Both the position numbers and the translations under genes were made by a program. A DNA stretch of 64,000 bases from Argentina anserina (Eukaryota > Streptophyta > Magnoliopsida > Rosales > Rosaceae), in assembly GCF_933775445.1 (NCBI RefSeq), contig NC_065875.1:4725001-4789000 (forward strand), read 5' to 3'. The notes beneath the pieces are model-generated. The model was not told the origin of the DNA. It did no database searches and saw only the letters and a program-made list of their open reading frames with translations. This document shows positions 38,257-48,160 of this stretch, in pieces; the stretch's first letter is position 1; every line of letters starts with the position of its first letter.

Positions 38257-39475
38257 TTGGTTTTCTTACAAGGAACTATCAACCATGAGTTAAGATTTCT
38301 TGATATTGTCACTGGTTGGCATGGGGGCATGACATTTTCTAGACTACTAAAGTGTTCAAAGCTTTTCAAGCTTTGCGAAAGTGGACATCATTTAAATGGC
38401 AAAGTTAGAACTTTATCTGACAGAGAAGATATCAGAGAAATTAGTACATAGTGTCAATGAGATGGCAAAGATGTTCTTATGAGTACAGTATAAGATGCTG
38501 CATTCACTCGTCCAAGTCTTTTTGTCATCTAAAATTTGTTTCGCTTGCTTTATTGGTAGGAGTGAAAGTCTTCTAGGATTTTCCATGGCTTGCTCCAACA
38601 CTTTAGGACTTGTTACAGGAGCATTTCTTCTTGGCTTTGGTTTGAGTAAAATTCCAAAGGGTCTTGGGAGAAATGCAAATTGGACCACTCGTCAGAAAAG
38701 TTCTTTCTCCTAAAATTGCTAAAATGGTTGTCAAACTTGATGACGCTCATCAAGAACTCTCAAATGCTATTGTGGTGAGTTGTTTTCTTCAGTTGCATGT
38801 TTTGTTTTAACTATTAAAAGTTGTAAATTACATTGTCATTATTTATCTGTCCTTATTCTTATCATTACTATCATTCTGAAGTTGTAATTGTGTCACCATT
38901 GTTGTTTATGTCGTGTACTCATGAAATTTTGCCACATTTTTTCAGATTCAAAAGAAGCTGCAAATGAGAATAGAAGCCCAAGGGAAGTACTTACAAGCTA
39001 TATTAGAGAAAGCTCAAAAAGGTCACTTCGTTGATAGAGCACAAGAGGACTAAGTACCAGAGAAGCCACAAGAGCACAATTGATGATAGACTTCAATTAC
39101 TACAAATTTTCAACTTGTAGATCATGTCTATGTTTATATAGCTTGTTTTCCTTATGCCTTTTTTGTTCTATAATTGGTTTCGTATTTTCATATCCTACCC
39201 CAAGTTTTTTAAAAAAATGGAAGATTTTAAAAGACATGCAAGGATATTGATTTGACAAGCAAGTGAATATTGTCATCGCTACTATGACACTTCATAATTA
39301 TATCCAAAGATATGCACAACGTGATAGACATTTTGTTCGAGGCAAAGGAAGGGAAGGTGGTGGAGATGAGGAAGAAGATGATAATGACGTAGAAGAACAA
39401 AATCATCATGTCGCACAAGAAATGGATATATTAAGAAATATGATTGCTCAAAGTTTGATGGATGCGCGTGATTGA
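38257..39475 (+). mobile_element. Harbinger transposase relic with host-gene fragments of LMBR1-like and MYB-CC genes
   Basis: Four pieces lie in order on one strand. (1) 38266-38448 reads NHELRFLDIVTGW, LFKLCESG and LNGKVRTLS, matching the middle of PIF/Harbinger DDE transposases. (2) 38577-38774 reads GLVTGAFLLGFGLS, then after a one-base frame change KLDDAHQELSNAIV, matching plant LMBR1-domain (LIMR) membrane proteins. It ends at a GTGAGT donor. (3) 38946-39053 follows a TTTTTTCAG acceptor and reads LQMRIEAQGKYLQAILEKAQK, the coiled-coil of MYB-CC (PHR1-like) factors, then stops. (4) 39263-39475 reads VIATMTLHNYIQRYAQRDRHF with an acidic tail, the Harbinger C-terminus. The transposase is broken and inactive. 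Outer ends were not located. Confidence 0.75.
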
Positions 39476-39925
39476 GTATTTATGTATCTACATGATCTTA
39501 ATCAAAACCAAGTTATCAATATAAGAATATATTAGTTTAAGATAATTTTAAAACTATCTAATATTAATATTATTTTTTTGTTTATTGTTTTAAATTAAAA
39601 TTGCCCAAAAATTATTTTACATGTCCAAATTGGTCATTTGACAAATTAAAAGTATAAGTCAGTTTGAGTTTACCAAACACTCTTTCATGGCTTCTGCCAC
39701 TAACAGCCACTTCTATAAGACAGTTTACCAAACAGTCAGCTACTTTATTTATCAGCCATTTATTTTTAGAAATCAATATAAGCCAACTTTTTTAATAAGC
39801 TCAACTGTACCAAACACATCCGATATCTCATATATTATGCTTAAAATTCTACCTTTGTTTTGTAGGGGATAGTTCTTTCTGACGTGACCTCGAGGGTGAG
39901 CTGTTTGATTGTAACTATTTTACAG
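39476..39925. other. Flank of the Harbinger relic
   Basis: AT-rich sequence. The part 39660-39825, with repeated ACCAAACA motifs ending in ACCAAACACATCC, has the style of a Harbinger terminal region and may be the right end of the relic upstream. I found no matching left end. Confidence 0.3.
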
Positions 39926-40620
39926 GAGAAATTATTAGATGCGACAACCACACCACGTGGCTATGCGACCACCCACTAATAAATCGACATGTGTCTATGC
40001 TCTACTCCAACCACCCCTCACACTCTCCTCCTAATTTTGACTACTCCTCACACTCTCTTCCTAATTCTTTCTCATCTTACAGAGAGAAAGAGAAAACCTC
40101 TATTCTTTGCTCCGACGTGACGGCAATGGAATTTCAAGTGGTGGTCCTAGCCAGCGGAACATCCAAAAAACCTGTCCCTCTCGTCTCCAAGGTATCATTT
40201 CCTTTCCTTCATGTTCTCCCAATCAATTTCGTTTTCTTATCTCTCACTCTCGCTAAAACCAGTGGTAGGATGTTCCCAAAGCTCTCTTTCTTGTGGCGAA
40301 CCGGCCGGTCATCTCCTACGTTCTAGAGCTCCTAGAGCTCAGTATCCTCAAGGATATCATCTCCTAGGATGTTTCCTTCTTCTTCTTTAAATTTCTATTT
40401 GATTGTTCTTGATTTCAATGGCTTTGATTGATTGAGTAGGAGGGAGAGAGGACAAGGGTCAATCAAGACTTGGATCTCTTCTTGGGGTTTGTAGGTATGT
40501 TGTTTCCGGCAAGTTTTCAGCGATTGTGATGTTTGTGATGTTGGGGAAACGACACGTGTCGATTTATTAGTGGGTGGTCACATAGCCACATGGTGCGGTT
40601 GTCGCACCAAAGAATTTCTC
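39926..40620 (+). mobile_element. Pack-MULE-like element carrying the 5' end of an eIF2B-gamma gene
   Basis: Long terminal inverted repeats of about 70 bp occupy 39926-39995 and 40551-40620 (GAGAAATT at each outer end; internally CCACCCACTAATAAATCGACA). Flanks read ATTTTACAG and ATTTTAGCT, a 9-bp duplication with only the first six bases shared, so the target site is degraded or the ends are slightly misplaced. Inside lies a host-gene fragment with its leader, exon, intron and second exon. Element type (Mutator-like) is inferred from TIR length and cargo. Confidence 0.75.
40126..40367 (+). pseudogene. Captured eIF2B gamma subunit fragment, 54 codons
   Basis: Exons 40126-40191 and 40269-40367 encode MEFQVVVLASGTSKKPVPLV, then DVPKALFLVANRPVISYVLE and LLELSILKDII, ending at TAG. 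This corresponds to the first about 53 residues of the gamma subunit of eIF2B, the guanine-exchange factor for eIF2, including its nucleotidyltransferase-like N-terminus (family form VVVLAGGTSKK). The intron keeps GT and AG, and the frame is open. The rest of the roughly 450-aa protein is missing, so it cannot do the normal job. It lies wholly inside the inverted repeats at 39926-40620. Confidence 0.8.
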
Positions 40621-42381
40621 ATTTTAGCTATCAACATATTGTCGTCTTTTGGAAAGTCCATTGGCAACACATTGTTAAGTCAATAAAATATGTGCGCCGA
40701 ACAGTAATTTATTCAAAAGATGTCACATATTCTACTATCATCTTTATCCAACTTATATTTAGGAAATTCTAATACTGATTTTGGATGACAATAATCAAAA
40801 TCAATTCTAATATCTATTATAAGCCAACCTTGGTGTGTACAAGAAGGATACTATACCAACTACACATGCCTCTATTAAGAGTCAAGCATGCGTACACAAA
40901 AGCGCTGGCAATATCTGCAAAACACATACCCAAATTATTTACTTAGTAAGTTATTAGTAAGTATTTCTCACCTTGCCCAATTCTCTCTTCGTTATACATA
41001 AGGCTGTCTAAAATGTTCGGAAATGTAAGTTTTTTTTTGCCAATTATTATTGAATCATAAGCTCCATTCCATTGATAAACTTCATTTTCAAGAAAAAAAA
41101 CTTCATTAAGAAGAAAGACGAGTACAACGATAACGTATAGTTACCTTCCAGCAAGCAGCAATCAAACAGAGAAACAAACAGAACTTCCATCCTAGATGCC
41201 AAGAGGAATATCTAAATTGACAGACTCACGGAGATACACACAACAAAAATATCAGTAAGGAAGAGGGCTCTTAACATCATATAGATCAGTAAGTAGTTGT
41301 CATCTCCTTTAGCAAACTGACCCGAATAACTATTCCTGGCGTCTGAGAGTTTCAGTTGGAGAACGTCATTAATGAGTTGGTGTGTGCGTAGGCATGCCAG
41401 TACTTATGTACAAGTAGATTGTGAGTATGATTGTGAATGTGACGAAGGTTGAGAACTTTCTTTCGATTAGTCCGACGTGTAAGTCGTCTGGTCTGTCCAA
41501 GTATTTTTTTTCCCGTTTCAATACAAATCGCTATCAATAGTTAGTCATAAGGTTGTGAATGAGCACAGCTTAAATAGGCAATCAAGGTGAATTTACTAAA
41601 GTTTTGAGGTCTTTAACGGTTTGGTAGTTGTTCGCTGGTTTACCTTGAGGAGGACTTGGATAGGATTTGTCTGATGAGTCTTTTTTAGCAGATGTGTTGT
41701 TAGTATGTTGAGAGTTGTGTATTCTTCTGTGTTTTTCACCCTTTTATATAGTGGTTAGATTAAGATTTCAGCGATTCCTTCGTCTTCAAGAATTATAGAT
41801 TTCATTTCATAGAGAGTTTGATTTTGATTATAATAAAGATTTTCACTTCTTTGTCGCTTTTGACAGCTCATAACCTAGCGAACAACTTTTTTTAGTAAAT
41901 AAGATCATGCGGATCATATAAAACAAAAATAATAAAGATAATTTAGGCGAAGATATCGGCATTTTGGCTAAATTGTTTAGAATTTGACCTTTAATTAAAT
42001 TGGGCTCAAACAATAACTGAATTGACAACTTAAATCAGTTTTGATTGGGACAATGTAAGCTTGGATATCCATCCATAATCCATGCACGTTTAACCAGCTT
42101 GAGCTAAAATTCTTAGCTCTCATGAAATAGGTTCGACCCATGCACCTACCCCCTTTTTTGATAAGGTGCACCTAACCCCCCACAAGTCGAAGTTGGTAAA
42201 ATAATGATAAACTTCTCTATGGATTTGAAGGGAATGAGAGATCCTCATTATCAATATAGATCCCAGTTTGCAGTCCATATAATGAAGCTAAAGCCAAACC
42301 CTTTAATAAAAGGTATGTTCCCCGTTTTCCACATATAGTGAGCACCACTTTCGTCTGTGGAGATCTGAAACCACCACCCTA
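40621..42381. other. Intergenic before the first F-box gene
   Basis: No gene is supported. The frames at 41352-41537 (-) and 41843-42028 (-) have no domain. The last about 100 bp is probably the promoter and leader of the F-box gene that follows. Confidence 0.4.
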
Positions 42382-43491
42382 ATGCAGCTCCACCGTGATC
42401 TTATCACCGAGATCCTCCTACGCCTCCCCGTCAAGTCTCTTCTCCGCTTTAAATGTGTCTCCAAGCTGTGTCTCTCTCTCATCTCCGACTCTTACTTTCG
42501 TCATCAACACCAACGCCGCCGCTGCTATGCCTCCTCCTCCAGCGTCATATTGTGCCGAACAACCGACCTCATCCACCATATTTCACTAGCTGGAAGCATC
42601 TCCGACGAGCCCTTCAGTTCTCTCAGCTTCATTGATGACTCTGCAGGCGTCAAAATCCTTCAGTCCAACCATGGCTTGCTCTTGTGCTGCAGCAATCACA
42701 AACTGGGAAAGCCTCGCAGCTATTACATTTGCAATCCTTCGACAAAGAAATTTTCAGTTCTTCCTGAAGCAGAATCCAGAACTTTTTCCGGTGTTTATTT
42801 ATTTTTCAATCCCACGAAGTCACCTCACTACCAAGTTGCTTGCGTTCAAACGTGTTCGTCCTCCTTCAATAGCTACCAAGTTGAGATCTACTCATCCGAA
42901 ACGCGAACTTGGAGGCTTTCAGGGTCTCCCTTCGCTGCCCCATTCGACATGGTGTTCGACAACGGGGTGCTTTGGAATGCTTCAATTCACTGGATTAGTC
43001 CAACTGGTGCTTCGTTATGCTTCGACATTGATCAAGAACGCCTTGGAGCAATGCCTGAACTTCCGTCGAACGAGAAATGGAGCGGGAGAAGGTTGAGGTA
43101 CTTCGGCGAGTCCGGTGGGCATTTGCACCTAATAGAAATCTATGGCTGCAGCTCTCATCAATTCCAGGTCTTTGAGATGGAGAGGGATTACTCTAGTTGG
43201 GTTCCTAAGTACAGTGTCGACCTCGCTCCAGTTGTGGATGCATTTCCGGAGATGGTTCGGAACTGCATTGTCCGTAATGATTCTGTTTTCTATACATTTA
43301 GCCTACTCTATTTGCAAGAGGATGAAGATGACTCATTGTTGATGCTGCACATTCCTGGTAAATTTGTAGCGTATAGTCTTAGGAACAGGACCTTTAAGGA
43401 GCTTGGTTCAATATCCACGGAATCAAATACCGCATTTCAGATTGGATGTCTCCATGCTTATCAGTTTATGGAGACTTTGGCTTGTATCTGA
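42382..43491 (+). CDS. F-box protein with FBA-type interaction domain, 369 aa
   Basis: A probable substrate receptor of an SCF ubiquitin ligase. The F-box (LITEILLRLPVKSLLRFKCV, about residues 7-45) lies at the very N-terminus and would bind SKP1/ASK. Next come family motifs of F-box-associated domains: NPSTKKFSVLP near residue 118, YSSETRTWRLS, and YFGESGGHLHLIEI near residue 240. It is a single exon, starts at the first ATG, and the stop is TGA 43489-43491. Substrate unknown. Two relatives lie within 5 kb, so this is a small tandem family. Confidence 0.88.
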   Translation: MQLHRDLITEILLRLPVKSLLRFKCVSKLCLSLISDSYFRHQHQRRRCYASSSSVILCRTTDLIHHISLAGSISDEPFSSLSFIDDSAGVKILQSNHGLLLCCSNHKLGKPRSYYICNPSTKKFSVLPEAESRTFSGVYLFFNPTKSPHYQVACVQTCSSSFNSYQVEIYSSETRTWRLSGSPFAAPFDMVFDNGVLWNASIHWISPTGASLCFDIDQERLGAMPELPSNEKWSGRRLRYFGESGGHLHLIEIYGCSSHQFQVFEMERDYSSWVPKYSVDLAPVVDAFPEMVRNCIVRNDSVFYTFSLLYLQEDEDDSLLMLHIPGKFVAYSLRNRTFKELGSISTESNTAFQIGCLHAYQFMETLACI

Positions 43492-43661
43492 TCAGTACTT
43501 GTAATTCTGTAAACTGAGGCTGATGTTTTGCATAGTGTCAGCTTATTTTTTGAAAGGAACTGACGCTTATTTTCTATTCTTAGTTTGTGCAATTAGACAT
43601 TGTCCGGGAGTTCAATGAAAAACCCGTTAAATTTAGAGGATGCCAAACGAAATAGTGTATA

Positions 43662-44368
43662 CAATTACACTATGTTGCACGGACACGGCGCGACACGGCG
43701 ACACGACACGGCAAATCTCAAAAACTCATCTTTCGACACGGCTCCGACACGGTAAATAAAACATATTTATATATAATTTGATATATAAAATAAATTAACA
43801 ATACTATTATAAAGTTGTAAAATCTATCAATTGCATAACAATGTTTAAGAAATAACATCAAATAGTCAAATGCAAGTGATAAAGCTAGCCAAAATGCAAA
43901 TAACATCAAATTGAATTACCTTACGCAGAGCTGTCGGCAGAGGCAGAGGCAAAGGCTGGGAGCTGAGAGCTGGAGGCTTGAGGCTGAGGGAGGCAGAGGC
44001 AGGGAGCAGGGGGCAGGGGGCGGGAGCAGGGGCTGGGGCGGGAGGCTGGAGGCTGGAGGCTGAGGCTGGGGCTGGAGGTTGAGGCTGAGGCAGAGGGAGA
44101 AAGGAGTTGCAAGGAGAAAGCCAGCAACGAAGGAGAAGGAGAAAAGAGTCGCAAGGAAGGAGAAAGCCAGAAGAAAAGCAGAACGACTGCGAGAGATTTT
44201 TTGGTTTCAAACGACGGAGCCGTGTCGGTCAACGTGTCCAAAAGTCAACTTTTTACGATACGCCACGTGGCGTGTCCGATACGGCGAAAAAACGTATCGT
44301 GTCGTATCGGCGTGTCGGACATAGCGACACGCCTCTGTCTGACGTATCCATGCAACATAGCAATTACA
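43662..44368. mobile_element. TIR element, 691 bp, 8-bp target duplication, purine-rich core
   Basis: CAATTACA flanks the element at 43662-43669 and 44361-44368. The element (43670-44360) begins CTATGTTGCACGGACACG and ends CCATGCAACATAG, so the terminal CTATGTTGCA is perfectly inverted. The arms are rich in GACACGGC/CGTGTCG motifs. An 8-bp duplication suits the hAT superfamily, but the terminal sequence is not a classic hAT end, so class is left open. The core at 43925-44110 is an imperfect array of GAGGCTGG units. There is no transposase. Confidence 0.8.
43925..44110. repeat. Degenerate GAGGCTGG tandem array
   Basis: Purine-rich units such as GGAGGCTGGAGGCTGAGGC repeat imperfectly over about 185 bp inside the 691-bp TIR element. 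The opposite strand yields long but meaningless Ser/Pro/Ala-rich frames. Confidence 0.8.
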
Positions 44369-44946
44369 TGAGCAAACAGTCATATAAATTTAGTATAACT
44401 GTCCAGTTTGTCACAATAATCGCAACTTGATAACTGATGAGACTTCTACTATCATTCAAGATAACATCTATAAAGATTCTTCTGCCAATTACAAGACATT
44501 TAGGTTTTATGTTTCCCTGTTGCCGTATTTCTAATTCCAGAAATGAACCGAGTGTAGGCAGAAGAGCTGAGCAGCACAAATATAATGCACAGTAATGCTC
44601 TGTATTTCAAATTGATGTAAAATGCACATAAATAATAAGCAAACAGAACGAAGACTACAATGGTTCCCATCCCAAAGCAAACATATACTTCACGAATAAT
44701 ACCATAAAAAACAAAATAGAGTAGATAAAGTACCCAAAATATAAGTTCCTAGTATTTATCTCTCCCAATGTTGCACATTGTTAACTGACATAGTATAGGA
44801 AGGAGTAAGAAATGCTATTCCTAATGTTTCAACAACCAAAGGATTGATTGTTTAAAAAATGACAAGAAAAATGACAAGAAATCATGCTTAAAGGTAAGGG
44901 TATGTAGAAGGAGAAAGCAGACAGCACAAATCCCTGTTCTATATTG

Positions 44947-46122
44947 TCATACTATTGAAGCAAGGGTCTCGATGTATTGATGAGCTTCAAATGTCATCTG
45001 TTGCAATTTAATTTTACTCAGAGACATAATATTGAAGAGTTTCTTCCAGGTCCTATCGCCCACATTATACCAAATCACACCCTGGGGGATTAGTAACACA
45101 ATAATCAACTCTCTTTCTTTTTCACCACTTGACAGGCTCACCACAGAAAACACACAAAGCCGATTTGTTTTGTTGGTCACCATCTTCGGAAATGCAGTAG
45201 CTAAAGCATCAAAATCACCATCGTACTTCACAAACCAACCAGACCTATCTTCCTGCATTTCGAACACAGTGAACAAAGTACTCCAGGGTCTCCAAGTTCC
45301 CACAAGATGCAAATGCCCGCCCGACTCTCCGAAATAGTAATAAGTCATGGTTTGTGTCACCTCTGGCATTGGCAAACTCTCGACGCTGTCGTCATTGAAA
45401 TCAAAATACGCCAAAGACGGACTCTTCTGATTGTACCAGTAAATTGCATCCTTCAAGTAAACCGCAATGTGAAAGCCTATATCGTATCGCAAAATGTAGA
45501 TCCCCTTCCTGGAGGGTCTCCACGACTTTGTCTCAGACGAGTAGATATCAATTTTGATGAGACGGTAGTCGTCTAACACAGACAATTCACTAACAAAAAC
45601 GAGCCTGTAATGACGTGACCGCAAAGGATCAAAAGCCACATTAAAGGCCTTCACTGTTTCTCTGGATGGACTTCCAAGAATCCGAAGCCATTTCATTTGC
45701 CCAGATGAGTGATTGCAAACATAATAAAAAGAGATTTGAGGGTCATTCACATGAGGCTTAGAGAAACACATCAACCCTTTACAGACATGATGAACTTGAA
45801 GTTCTGGGATTTCCAGGAAATTTGGGTGTTGACTATATTGGTAGCCAGCCAGAGGAAAGAAGATACCACCTGGTGATCGGATTTTAAGTCGAGTATGCAA
45901 CATAAACCCTAGCTGAGGGTTTGGGTTTCTTTTGGCGTGAGTGAGGATGAATCTTGGGGTGGAGATAATGGAGTACCATCGTTTTGAAACTGATTTGAAC
46001 CTGAGAATTGACTTACCTGGGAGACGCAATAGGATCTCGATCAAGAGATCTTCGGAGTTGCTCACTTCAGATGCACCTGAAAAAGCCTCCAAACTCCTAC
46101 TCTTTCTTCCTCTGCTTGCCAT
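44947..46122 (-). CDS. F-box protein with FBA-type interaction domain, 391 aa
   Basis: A probable SCF substrate receptor. The start chosen is ATG at 46120-46122 (MASRGRKSRS); the open frame extends three codons upstream but without ATG. The F-box covers about residues 24-60 (EDLLIEILLRLPGKSILRF, SVSKRWYSIIS). Then come QISFYYVCNHSSGQ, YSSETKSWRPS, YFGESGGHLHLVGTW and RSGWFVKYDGDFDA. It is a single exon, stop 44947-44949. It is divergent from the neighbour at 46874, with 751 bp between start codons, so the two may share a promoter region. Confidence 0.9.
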   Translation of the reverse strand: MASRGRKSRSLEAFSGASEVSNSEDLLIEILLRLPGKSILRFKSVSKRWYSIISTPRFILTHAKRNPNPQLGFMLHTRLKIRSPGGIFFPLAGYQYSQHPNFLEIPELQVHHVCKGLMCFSKPHVNDPQISFYYVCNHSSGQMKWLRILGSPSRETVKAFNVAFDPLRSRHYRLVFVSELSVLDDYRLIKIDIYSSETKSWRPSRKGIYILRYDIGFHIAVYLKDAIYWYNQKSPSLAYFDFNDDSVESLPMPEVTQTMTYYYFGESGGHLHLVGTWRPWSTLFTVFEMQEDRSGWFVKYDGDFDALATAFPKMVTNKTNRLCVFSVVSLSSGEKERELIIVLLIPQGVIWYNVGDRTWKKLFNIMSLSKIKLQQMTFEAHQYIETLASIV

Positions 46123-46873
46123 TTTTCGCAAACGAAAAATTGCAGTCAGAACTCAGAAGTCTTCAAGTCTTCAACCGCGCTGGGGGTTCTTCACCTCCTT
46201 AAAAGCTATTTAATTTCTTTTTTGTTTTTTTTTTCCGGGAAGAGGTAGTTGGATTGGGATTTGAGAGAGGCATGAATCGCTTGTGACATAAATTCGTTAC
46301 TAACAAGGATACCTTATATTTTTACTTCCCAATAGGCATAGAGCCATAGAACTTCTAAAATTTGTATAAATTAATGGTCTCGAAATCGATAAAATGTATT
46401 AATTTAATAAAATATTAATATATTTTTCATTTTTTTAAAAAATATTTTTTTACTTTATTTATGCATTATATTATTTAATTTATCATATATATCTTATTAA
46501 ATATACTGTTTTTTTTATGTATTAGATTGTTAAAAATATTAGATTGTTTAATAATGATTATATTAATAATTTTTTTAATGAAATACTATAAATTTAAAAT
46601 TTATTATACAAATTATAACACTATTAATTTATATATTTAATGAAATCTATATAAATTTTTAAATTTATATTATCTTATAATGTAATTATTAATTAATTAT
46701 ATATTAATTTAAGAAGATCGTTCCGTATCCAATTGATTTAATCAAGTCCAATGAGCCCACGACTATTTTTACAGAAAAAGTGGTCACCCGAGTGGTCACC
46801 CGAGTGGTCACACTCCTCTTTCTCACCCACCTGTTGGATTTGAAGCTGCAAAAAAAAACCCCTGAAGAAAATA
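46123..46873. promoter_or_regulatory. Divergent intergenic region between two F-box genes
   Basis: An extremely AT-rich block covers about 46380-46720. Just before the right-hand gene, the 12-mer GTGGTCACCCGA occurs at 46780-46791 and 46792-46803, and a partial third copy (GTGGTCAC) at 46804-46811. This lies 62-94 bp upstream of the ATG. No transcript start could be assigned. Confidence 0.5.
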
Positions 46874-48160
46874 ATGGAGACTAGTCACACTCCAGAACCA
46901 CCCAGACTTTCGTCGCCGGCCGAAACCATAGCCAACCACGACGACCTCCTCTCTCAGATCCTCCTCCGCCTCGAAGCCAAGTCCCTCATCCGCTACCAAT
47001 GCGTCTCCAAGCACTGGCTCTCTCTCATTTCCAGCCCCAAATTCCGCGAACGCCACACTCTACGAAACCCTAGCCCTCCCCTCTCCGCCTTCTTCTTCCT
47101 CTCCACCGCCAAGCGCCTCACCTTCGTCTCCCTCTCCGGCGGATCCACCTCCTGTCCCCTCGACAGCGTCCCGGAGCTCGCCGGAGTCAAGATTCTCCAG
47201 TCCTGCAATGGCCTCCTCCTCTGCTGCTCCGGCGGTGGCGAAAGGAGCCGGAGAGGGTTCTATGTAGTCAACCCCACCACCAGCCAGTTCTCGAAGCTTC
47301 CTTCTCCCCCTTATGGGTATCAATTTGATGATAGTGTGGGTGTTGCGATTGCTTTTGATCCTTGTAGAACTGGGAATGTTAATTACAAAGTCGTCGCGGT
47401 ATGGGAGATTGGTCCTAATAGTGTAGGGATTGGAATATATGCATCAGAGACTCGGAGTTGGAGTCTGGGGTTGAGTGCTGTTGAGTTTATGCAGGGGCAG
47501 TTTGAGCTCGACTTCAGCCGCGGAGTGTATTGCAATGGAGCAATGCATTGGCTGACTCATAAGGATGAGTTGTTGTACTGTCACATTGGTGATGGTAATG
47601 ATGAAAAAGTGGTGAAGGATGGAGTTGTGGCTAGCCCTGTTGGGCTAGTGTTCGACAGGGAGTATAGGTACTTCGGGGAGTCGTGTGGCCGTTTGCAGCT
47701 GATCGATGTTTTCAAGCCGTTTGTTACTCAGTTTGAAGTGAGGGAGTTGAAGCCGGATTACTCTGGCTGGGTGGTCAAGTACCATGTTGATGTCTATTCG
47801 ACAGTTGAGGCGTATAGGCCTTGTGTTAATGAGATGTTGATGCCGAGGGAGGGCTCTGGCTGGTTTGTCAAGTGCAAAGCTGATTTGTATTCAACTAGCT
47901 ATTCCTTTCAGGAGGTGGTTGGGTACTATTTGGATCGATATTATTCCTACGTTGTTCTCGCTTTTACTGGTGAAGAGAATGGAGGGGATCCGTGTGTGTT
48001 GCTCTATTTTCCTGCTAAGGTCATCTCTTACAATCTTAGGGATAGGACCTTCAAGAAATTATGTGACGTAGCTCCTGTAGACACCGGTGTGGCCAATGGA
48101 TCCTTACATGTGGAGTGGGTGGAGGCTTATCATCATGTGGCCACTTTGGCTTCTGTGTGA
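46874..48160 (+). CDS. F-box protein with FBA-type interaction domain, 428 aa, internal duplication
   Basis: A third member of the local F-box family. The F-box covers residues about 22-58 (DDLLSQILLRLEAKSLIRYQ, VSKHWLSLISS). VNPTTSQFSKLP, YASETRSWSLG and YFGESCGRLQLIDVF (near residue 266) correspond to the motifs of its neighbours. It is longer because one segment is repeated: SGWVVKYHVDVYST and SGWFVKCKADLYST, 31 codons apart (nucleotide copies starting at 47762 and 47855). The other two genes have one copy. GC content is high in the first 400 bp and falls later. Single exon, first ATG, stop TGA 48158-48160. Confidence 0.9.
   Translation: METSHTPEPPRLSSPAETIANHDDLLSQILLRLEAKSLIRYQCVSKHWLSLISSPKFRERHTLRNPSPPLSAFFFLSTAKRLTFVSLSGGSTSCPLDSVPELAGVKILQSCNGLLLCCSGGGERSRRGFYVVNPTTSQFSKLPSPPYGYQFDDSVGVAIAFDPCRTGNVNYKVVAVWEIGPNSVGIGIYASETRSWSLGLSAVEFMQGQFELDFSRGVYCNGAMHWLTHKDELLYCHIGDGNDEKVVKDGVVASPVGLVFDREYRYFGESCGRLQLIDVFKPFVTQFEVRELKPDYSGWVVKYHVDVYSTVEAYRPCVNEMLMPREGSGWFVKCKADLYSTSYSFQEVVGYYLDRYYSYVVLAFTGEENGGDPCVLLYFPAKVISYNLRDRTFKKLCDVAPVDTGVANGSLHVEWVEAYHHVATLASV

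Noticed and set aside
43866..44241. Long Pro/Ser/Ala/Leu-rich minus-strand frames
   Set aside because: They are translations of the degenerate GAGGCTGG array in two frames; low complexity, no conserved start or domain.
47060..47323. Gly/Glu-rich minus-strand frame
   Set aside because: Antisense of the GC-rich start of the third F-box gene.
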